NCBI RefSeq assembly: GCF_010731855.1
Contig: NZ_AP022620.1
Location: forward strand, 2,170,001-2,234,000
Direction of reading: 5' to 3'
Length of the DNA: 64,000 bases
DNA from: Mycolicibacterium anyangense
GTDB taxonomy: Bacteria; Actinomycetota; Actinomycetes; Mycobacteriales; Mycobacteriaceae
Under the pieces are notes generated by a model that was not told the origin of the DNA, searched no databases, and was given only the letters and a program-made list of their open reading frames with translations. Position numbers and translations under genes: made by a program. Of this stretch, positions 59,351 to 64,000 are shown one piece after another; positions within the stretch are counted from its first letter, which is position 1, and the number at the start of each line of letters is the position of its first letter.

Positions 59351-60414
59351 GTGCTCCAGCGTTTCTCGACGCGCGCGAGCTTCCAGTAGGTCACCGCGCA
59401 CAGCCAGGTGACCGCGAACAGTCCGACGATCACGAACCCGGCATTGTTGAGGCTGATGGAGCTGATCCACGTGGTCACTGGATCGGTGAGATCGAGGTCG
59501 TCGTGCAGCACCGACACCAGCTCGATGGTCCCGATCAGTAGCGCCACCGCGATCGACAGGCTGGTGATCGTGAAGTTGTAGTAGATCTTGCGAATGGGGT
59601 TGGCGAACGCCCAGTCATAGGCCACCGTCATGAACAGTCCGTCGGCGGTGTCCATCACGCTCATGCCCGCGGCGAACAGCACCGGCAACACCAGCACCGC
59701 ATACCAGGGCAGCCCGGCAGCGGCCCCCGACCCGGCCAGCGCCAGCAGCGCCACCTCGGTAGCGGTGTCGAAGCCCAGCCCGAAGAGCAGGCCCACCGGG
59801 AACATTCCGATCGGGCGCTTGATGCGCTTCATGATCGGACGCAGGATCCGGGCCAGCAGCCCACGGTTGTCCAGCGCCCCTTCGAGTTCCCGCTCGTCGA
59901 ACTCGCCGTTGCGCAGCGCGACGAACACCCGCCAAATGCCGATCAGCGCAACGATATTGATCGCAGCGATGAGGTACAGGAACCCGCCAGAAGCCAACGT
60001 CCCGGCCAGGCCCAGCCCTCGGCGCACCGGCGAATCGTCGTCGAGAAGGGTGCTCACCGCTTTGGTTCCGGCGATCACCAGCACGGCCATCACCAAGACC
60101 ATCGCCGAATGTCCCATGGCGAACCAGAATCCGACCGACTTCGGCTTGCTGCCGTCAGCCATCAGCTTGCGGGTGGTGTTGTCGATGGCGGCGATGTGGT
60201 CGGCATCGAAGGCGTGCCGCAGTCCAAAGGTGTACGCCGTCACGCCCAGCCCGACGCCGAAGACCTCCGCCCCCACCTGGTAGTGGTTGGGCGCGACGAA
60301 CATGAGCAATGTGGCGAAGCCGATGATGTGCAGTGCGGCGATCACCGCAATGAGAACACCGACCTCCAACCAGTCCCGTCTGGTCCAGGCGGCGACGAAC
60401 CGTGCTTTCGGCAT
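59347..60414 (-). CDS. NiCoT-family nickel/cobalt permease under B12 control, likely cobalt uptake
   Basis: 355 residues with eight membrane helices. The NiCoT signature HAFDADHIAAIDN (67-79) holds the H-x4-DH metal motif; further family blocks are GFWFAMGHSAMV, LFGLGFDTATE and DTADGLFM. ATG 60414 has AAGGA 8 bases upstream. Its leader contains a cobalamin riboswitch, which strongly favours cobalt (for B12) as the substrate. A homologous gene of opposite orientation lies at 61908. Confidence 0.92.
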   Translation of the reverse strand: MPKARFVAAWTRRDWLEVGVLIAVIAALHIIGFATLLMFVAPNHYQVGAEVFGVGLGVTAYTFGLRHAFDADHIAAIDNTTRKLMADGSKPKSVGFWFAMGHSAMVLVMAVLVIAGTKAVSTLLDDDSPVRRGLGLAGTLASGGFLYLIAAINIVALIGIWRVFVALRNGEFDERELEGALDNRGLLARILRPIMKRIKRPIGMFPVGLLFGLGFDTATEVALLALAGSGAAAGLPWYAVLVLPVLFAAGMSVMDTADGLFMTVAYDWAFANPIRKIYYNFTITSLSIAVALLIGTIELVSVLHDDLDLTDPVTTWISSISLNNAGFVIVGLFAVTWLCAVTYWKLARVEKRWST

Positions 60415-60439
60415 GAGACATCCTTCAAGGGAACTGCGC

Positions 60440-60575
60440 CCCGTCGTGGGTGAACGCGAACGGCGGGGTCTGGCTCCCGTCGGCGCCGCACTCTGACGGC
60501 TCCGTCGGACACAGTGGCGCTACCGCACCGGAATGACACCGGTTTCCGCACCCGCTCGCGACGAACCTCAGCAAC
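60440..60575 (-). promoter_or_regulatory. Cobalamin riboswitch
   Basis: Read on the minus strand, GGAAACCGGTGTCATTCCGG (from 60547) leads to the B12-box core GCCACTG at 60518-60512 and then GGGAGCCAGAC at 60476-60468, the order and spacing of actinobacterial cobalamin aptamers. A CG-rich potential stem follows (near 60465-60435) and could mask the ribosome site. It lies 25-160 bases upstream of the NiCoT start, so B12 should repress cobalt import. Boundaries are approximate. Confidence 0.85.
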
Positions 60576-60703
60576 ATATCGGATGCGTTCCCCCCAGCAC
60601 GAGGTGCACAGCAGATCCCCAGGGAACCACGTCGCCCACCGTGCCGACTAATGGACCGGTGGCAGCACTGCCACCGGTCCGGAGGAAAGGTCAGCGCACC
60701 GCA

Positions 60704-61345
60704 ATGATGAACAGCAGCACTACCGGCAAGGCAGCACGGGTGATCGGGTACGCCTCGGCTCTGAGCGTGGCCGCCATGCTCGCCGCGGCGCCGGCATGGG
60801 CGCACGTCCACGTCGACGCCGACCACACCACTCCCGGGGACGACGCCGTTCTGACCTTCGCCGTCCCCAACGAGTCCGACAAGGGAGCGGCCACCACCGA
60901 GGTGAGCGTCGCACTCCCAGACCTGACCGAGGTCAGCGCCGAACAGATCCCCGGCTGGACCGCGCGCCTGGATCGCAATGTCGCGGCCGGCACGGTCAAG
61001 GCCGTCACGTGGACAGCGGCACCCGGCGCCGGTATCGCTCCCGATCAGTTCGCCCTGTTCCGGGTCGCCGTCATGCTCCCGAAGGGTGACAGCGCCAGCT
61101 TCCCCACCACCCAGACCTACAGCGACGGCACCGTCGTGCACTGGGATCAGCCCACCCCGGCCGGCGGTGCCGAACCCGAACATCCCTCTCCCACACTGGC
61201 TTTGAAGGCCGAATCCCATGACGACGCCGCCATGTCCATGCCCATGTCGACCTCTGACAACACCTCACGCTGGCTGGCCGGGGCTGCGCTCCTCGTCGCC
61301 GCGGCCAGCCTGGTGGTCACGCTGGTGACCCGGCGCCGGTCGTGA
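60704..61345 (+). CDS. YcnI-family copper-binding exported protein
   Basis: 213 residues from ATG 60704 (60707 also possible), with GGAGGAAAGG upstream at a rather long spacing. A signal peptide is cut after AWA (31-33), giving a mature protein that starts with His34 (HVHVDAD), the copper-binding N-terminal histidine of YcnI domains. The YcnI/DUF1775 beta fold covers ~34-165; a His/Met-rich stretch (DDAAMSMPMSTS) and a C-terminal membrane anchor (~190-208) follow. GTGA overlap with copC indicates a copper-handling pair. Confidence 0.9.
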   Translation: MMNSSTTGKAARVIGYASALSVAAMLAAAPAWAHVHVDADHTTPGDDAVLTFAVPNESDKGAATTEVSVALPDLTEVSAEQIPGWTARLDRNVAAGTVKAVTWTAAPGAGIAPDQFALFRVAVMLPKGDSASFPTTQTYSDGTVVHWDQPTPAGGAEPEHPSPTLALKAESHDDAAMSMPMSTSDNTSRWLAGAALLVAAASLVVTLVTRRRS

Positions 61346-61842
61346 AGTCGGCGGCAGCGGCCGCGCTGGCAACACTGTCCGTGATCGCACTGGTGGGTGC
61401 GCCGGTGGCCTCTGCGCACGCGGTGCGCATCGCCACCGAACCGGCAGCCGACGCCGTCCTGACCACCGGACCCACCCAGGTCAGCGCCACGTTCAACGAG
61501 CGGTTGCAGACGACGTTCTCGGCCATGACGGTCGTCGGGCCGGACGGAAATCTGTGGTCGACCGGAGAGCCCCAGCTGCAGGGCGCCGTCATCTCACTCG
61601 GCGTCCTGCCGCTCGGCCCGGTCGGCACCTACACGGTCAACTACCGGGTGACCTCCGCCGACGGGCATGTGGTCTCGGGCTCGTGGCCCTTTCACCTCAG
61701 CGTCGCCGGGACCGGCAAGCCCGGCCCGTCGGCCTCAGCGACCGGCAACGCGTCCACGTCCATTCCCATCTGGCCGTTTCTCCTGGCCGCCGCCCTGGCC
61801 CTGCTCGGCGGTGGAACGTGGTGGTTCCTGCGAAGATCCTGA
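61342..61842 (+). CDS. copC: CopC-family copper-binding exported protein
   Basis: 166 residues from GTG 61342, overlapping the YcnI stop. The signal peptide ends ASA (23-25), so the mature chain starts His26 (HAVRIATEPAADA), the CopC copper site with later SADGHVVSGSWPF histidine. A Ser/Pro-rich linker and a C-terminal membrane helix (~143-162) followed by LRRS anchor it on the outer face. It likely binds Cu(II) and passes it to an importer or to cuproenzymes; a CopD domain is encoded elsewhere in the window (44071). Confidence 0.9.
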   Translation: MKSAAAAALATLSVIALVGAPVASAHAVRIATEPAADAVLTTGPTQVSATFNERLQTTFSAMTVVGPDGNLWSTGEPQLQGAVISLGVLPLGPVGTYTVNYRVTSADGHVVSGSWPFHLSVAGTGKPGPSASATGNASTSIPIWPFLLAAALALLGGGTWWFLRRS

Positions 61843-61907
61843 CGATCTGGCCCTTGTTCATCTTTTCACGTAGACAGACGATCAGATGAGCCATACGCTC
61901 GGCACTC

Positions 61908-63041
61908 GTGCCCTCCTCGCCGATCGCCGCCGCACCGACTAGCGGCTTTGCCCAGTTTCGGCGTTCCCTGTCGGGGGCTGACCGACGGTCACTGTTCGGG
62001 ATGTACGGCTTCATCATCGCCCTGCACCTGATCGGCTTCGGGGTCCTGTTCGCCTTCGTGGTACCCGAGCACTACCGGCTCGGCGGCGATCATCCGGTGT
62101 TCAGCGTCGGCGTCGGAATCCTGGCCTATACGTTCGGATTACGGCACGCATTCGACGCCGACCACATCGCCGCGGTGGACAACACCACCCGCAAGCTCAT
62201 CGCCGACAATCTGCACAACAGTGTGGACCGCAAACCCCTCTCGGTCGGATTCTGGTTCTCCCTGGGCCATTCCACCATCGTGTTCACACTGGCCTTCCTG
62301 CTCTCGGTGGGCGTGCGGGCGCTCGTCGGCCCGGTCGAGGACGAGAACTCCCCGCTGCACACCATCACCGGCTTGATCGGCCCGTCGGTCTCCGGGGTGT
62401 TCCTCTGGATCATCGGAATCCTGAATCTCATTGCCCTGCTGGGGATCATCAAGGTCTTCCGCGAGCTGCGGCAGGGCCGCTACGACGAGGCCGAGCTCGA
62501 AAAGCAGCTGGACTCGCGCGGTTTCATGAACCGCTTCCTGGGTGGCCTGACCAAGTCGGTGACCAAGCCGTGGCACATCTACCCCGTCGGCGTGCTGTTC
62601 GGCCTCGGCTTCGACACGGCCACCGAAGTGGGGCTGCTGGTGCTGGCCGGCGGCGCGGCCGCCTTCAACTTGCCCTTCTACGCCATTCTGGTGCTGCCGA
62701 TCCTGTTCGCTGCCGGCATGTGCGTGATGGACACCACCGACGGCGTTTTCATGAACTACGCCTACGGCTGGGCCTTCGCCAAACCCGTCCGCAAGATCTT
62801 CTACAACCTGACCATCACCAGCCTGTCGGTGGCTGTCGCCCTCATCATCGGCACGATCGAACTCGTGGGCGTCATCGCCGACCGGCTGCACATCGAATCC
62901 GGGCCGCTGGCCGCGATTGCCGCCATCAACCTCGATTACGTCGGGTACATCATCGTCGCGCTGTTCCTGGTGTCCTGGCTGCTCGCCATGTCGATCTGGC
63001 GATTCGGCCGCATCGAGGAACGCTGGGCCGCCAATCTCTAG
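61908..63041 (+). CDS. Second NiCoT-family nickel/cobalt permease
   Basis: 377 residues from GTG 61908. Eight membrane helices and the same HAFDADHIAAVDN (~80-92), GFWFSLGHSTIV, LFGLGFDTATE and DTTDGVFM blocks as the minus-strand paralogue. It follows copC by 65 bases and has no riboswitch, so it may carry nickel or serve under other control. The two genes point away from each other, separated by the copper genes, and probably arose by duplication. Stops interlock with uppP in CTAG (63038-63041). Confidence 0.9.
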   Translation: MPSSPIAAAPTSGFAQFRRSLSGADRRSLFGMYGFIIALHLIGFGVLFAFVVPEHYRLGGDHPVFSVGVGILAYTFGLRHAFDADHIAAVDNTTRKLIADNLHNSVDRKPLSVGFWFSLGHSTIVFTLAFLLSVGVRALVGPVEDENSPLHTITGLIGPSVSGVFLWIIGILNLIALLGIIKVFRELRQGRYDEAELEKQLDSRGFMNRFLGGLTKSVTKPWHIYPVGVLFGLGFDTATEVGLLVLAGGAAAFNLPFYAILVLPILFAAGMCVMDTTDGVFMNYAYGWAFAKPVRKIFYNLTITSLSVAVALIIGTIELVGVIADRLHIESGPLAAIAAINLDYVGYIIVALFLVSWLLAMSIWRFGRIEERWAANL

Positions 63042-63922
63042 TGCAGCGTGAGCCAGGCCAGGCTCAGTCCGCCGAAGACGACGCAGTAGATCGCGAACGG
63101 CGTCAGGGTGCGGGTCTCGAAGTACCGGGTGAGGAATCGCACTGCCAGGTAGGCGGCGACGAAGGACGCCACGCTCCCGGCGATCACCTGACCGCCGATG
63201 CCATCGCCCGCCGGGCCGAACAGGTCGGGGATCTTGAAGACGCCGGCAGCCAGGATGATCGGCGTGGCCAGCAGGAATGAGAAGCGGGCGGCCTCCTCGT
63301 GGGACAGACCGCGCCACAGCCCGGCGGCCATCGTGACACCGGAGCGGCTGATGCCCGGCAGCAGCGCCAGGATCTGCGCGCTGCCGATGAGCACACCCTG
63401 GGGCAGCGGTTGGCGGGCCAGACGCTCGTCGATGTCGCCGCCCACCGCCGGCGCCGGGGTCGCCGCGCGCCGCAGCCGCTCGGCACCGTAGAGCAGCAGG
63501 CCATTGGCGATCAGGAAAGCCGCGGCGGGAATCGGCTTTCCCAGGGTGGTGCGGAACAGATGGTCCAGCGCCACGCCGACCAGCCCGACCGGGATGGTCG
63601 CCAAAATGATCTGCCACGCAAGCCGTTCGGCGCTGGTGGCGATGCGCCGGTGACGCACCGAGGAGACGAACCCGCCGACGATCGAGACCCAATCACGCCA
63701 GAAGAACACCAGCAGCGCCGCTGCCGTCGCGACATGCAATCCGACGATGAACGCCAGATACGGCGACTGGGGTGCCGAGACGTTGAGATCCCGCGCCCAG
63801 CCCCCGCCGACCAGAGCCGGGACCAAGACGGCGTGGCCGAGGCTGGAGACCGGGAACAGCTCGGTGACGCCTTGGAAGAGGCCGACGACGACGGCTTCGA
63901 GGTAACTGAGGTGGGAACTCAT
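63038..63922 (-). CDS. uppP: Undecaprenyl-diphosphatase UppP (BacA)
   Basis: 294 residues, multi-helix membrane protein. The two family motifs are present: GLFQGVTELFPVSSLGH (residues ~14-30) with the catalytic Glu, and LLPGISRSGVTM (~186-197) with the catalytic Ser/Arg. It dephosphorylates undecaprenyl or decaprenyl diphosphate to recycle the lipid carrier for peptidoglycan and arabinogalactan synthesis, and overexpression gives bacitracin resistance. Confidence 0.96.
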   Translation of the reverse strand: MSSHLSYLEAVVVGLFQGVTELFPVSSLGHAVLVPALVGGGWARDLNVSAPQSPYLAFIVGLHVATAAALLVFFWRDWVSIVGGFVSSVRHRRIATSAERLAWQIILATIPVGLVGVALDHLFRTTLGKPIPAAAFLIANGLLLYGAERLRRAATPAPAVGGDIDERLARQPLPQGVLIGSAQILALLPGISRSGVTMAAGLWRGLSHEEAARFSFLLATPIILAAGVFKIPDLFGPAGDGIGGQVIAGSVASFVAAYLAVRFLTRYFETRTLTPFAIYCVVFGGLSLAWLTLH

Positions 63923-64000
63923 GAGAAGTGGGTACGCCCTTGTTTCGCTGTCTCGACGCGCTTCGGTGCGACGCTCGGCCCTGCGAAAACTACCGCGACG

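Noticed and set aside
61843..61907. Second cobalamin riboswitch before the second NiCoT gene
   Set aside because: Only 65 bases, with no GCCACTG box on either strand.

Overview
The window is high-GC DNA with GTG, TTG and ATG starts and many ATGA/GTGA gene overlaps. Gene order and protein families point to a mycobacterium, probably a fast-growing Mycolicibacterium. From about 10.8 to 51.5 kb the order (clpX, clpP2, clpP1, tig, tRNA-Pro, tRNA-Gly, lipP-like, nei, rpiB, mycothiol nitroreductase-like, pepN, HNH nuclease, glbO, aglA, thioesterase, NAD-GDH, ettA, SSB-like, plsB2, plsC, WS/DGAT) follows, from memory, the M. tuberculosis Rv2457c-Rv2484c region, with local insertions and losses. No transposase, integrase, prophage or CRISPR array was seen.

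Layout. 1-1.4 kb: end of an inositol or sugar catabolic operon (sugar-phosphate isomerase/epimerase, Gfo/Idh/MocA dehydrogenase). 1.5-5.2 kb: type III glutamine synthetase and a secreted low-complexity protein. 5.2-10.8 kb: LysR regulator divergent from a formate dehydrogenase-like molybdoenzyme, FdhD, an R2lox-like ferritin-fold protein that appears to have lost its metal-binding carboxylates, and an SCP2-like protein. 10.8-15.2 kb: ClpX, ClpP2, ClpP1, trigger factor. 15.2-21.5 kb: two tRNAs, a second secreted protein, a membrane protein with an alpha/beta-hydrolase-like fold divergent from an ATP-grasp protein, a serine esterase and a Gly/Trp-rich membrane protein. 21.5-28 kb: Na+/H+ antiporter, Nei, RpiB, then an operon of 2OG-oxygenase-like protein, Fcy1-type cytosine deaminase and NCS1 permease downstream of a DsbA-like oxidoreductase with a SigH-type promoter. 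28-36.7 kb: PepN, two HNH proteins, a small cytochrome oxidase-associated membrane protein, truncated haemoglobin O, TetR regulator, alpha-glucosidase. 36.7-51.5 kb: giant NAD-glutamate dehydrogenase, EttA, SSB-like protein and a lipid-synthesis operon (WS/DGAT, PlsC, PlsB2) ending in a CopD-CtaG membrane protein.

51.7-64 kb: basic amino-acid decarboxylase, phosphoesterase, esterase, tRNA-Arg, a RelBE/RelFG-type toxin-antitoxin pair with a near-perfect operator palindrome, and a metal-handling block. That block holds a CadD-family transporter, a NiCoT transporter behind a cobalamin riboswitch, YcnI and CopC copper proteins, a second NiCoT transporter and UppP.

Recurring themes are proteins that keep a fold but lack expected active-site residues (R2lox-like, hydrolase-like, one HNH protein, the oxygenase-like protein), and convergent genes whose stop codons interlock in a 4-base overlap (five junctions). 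All assignments come from reading the sequence and from remembered family knowledge; no database search was run.
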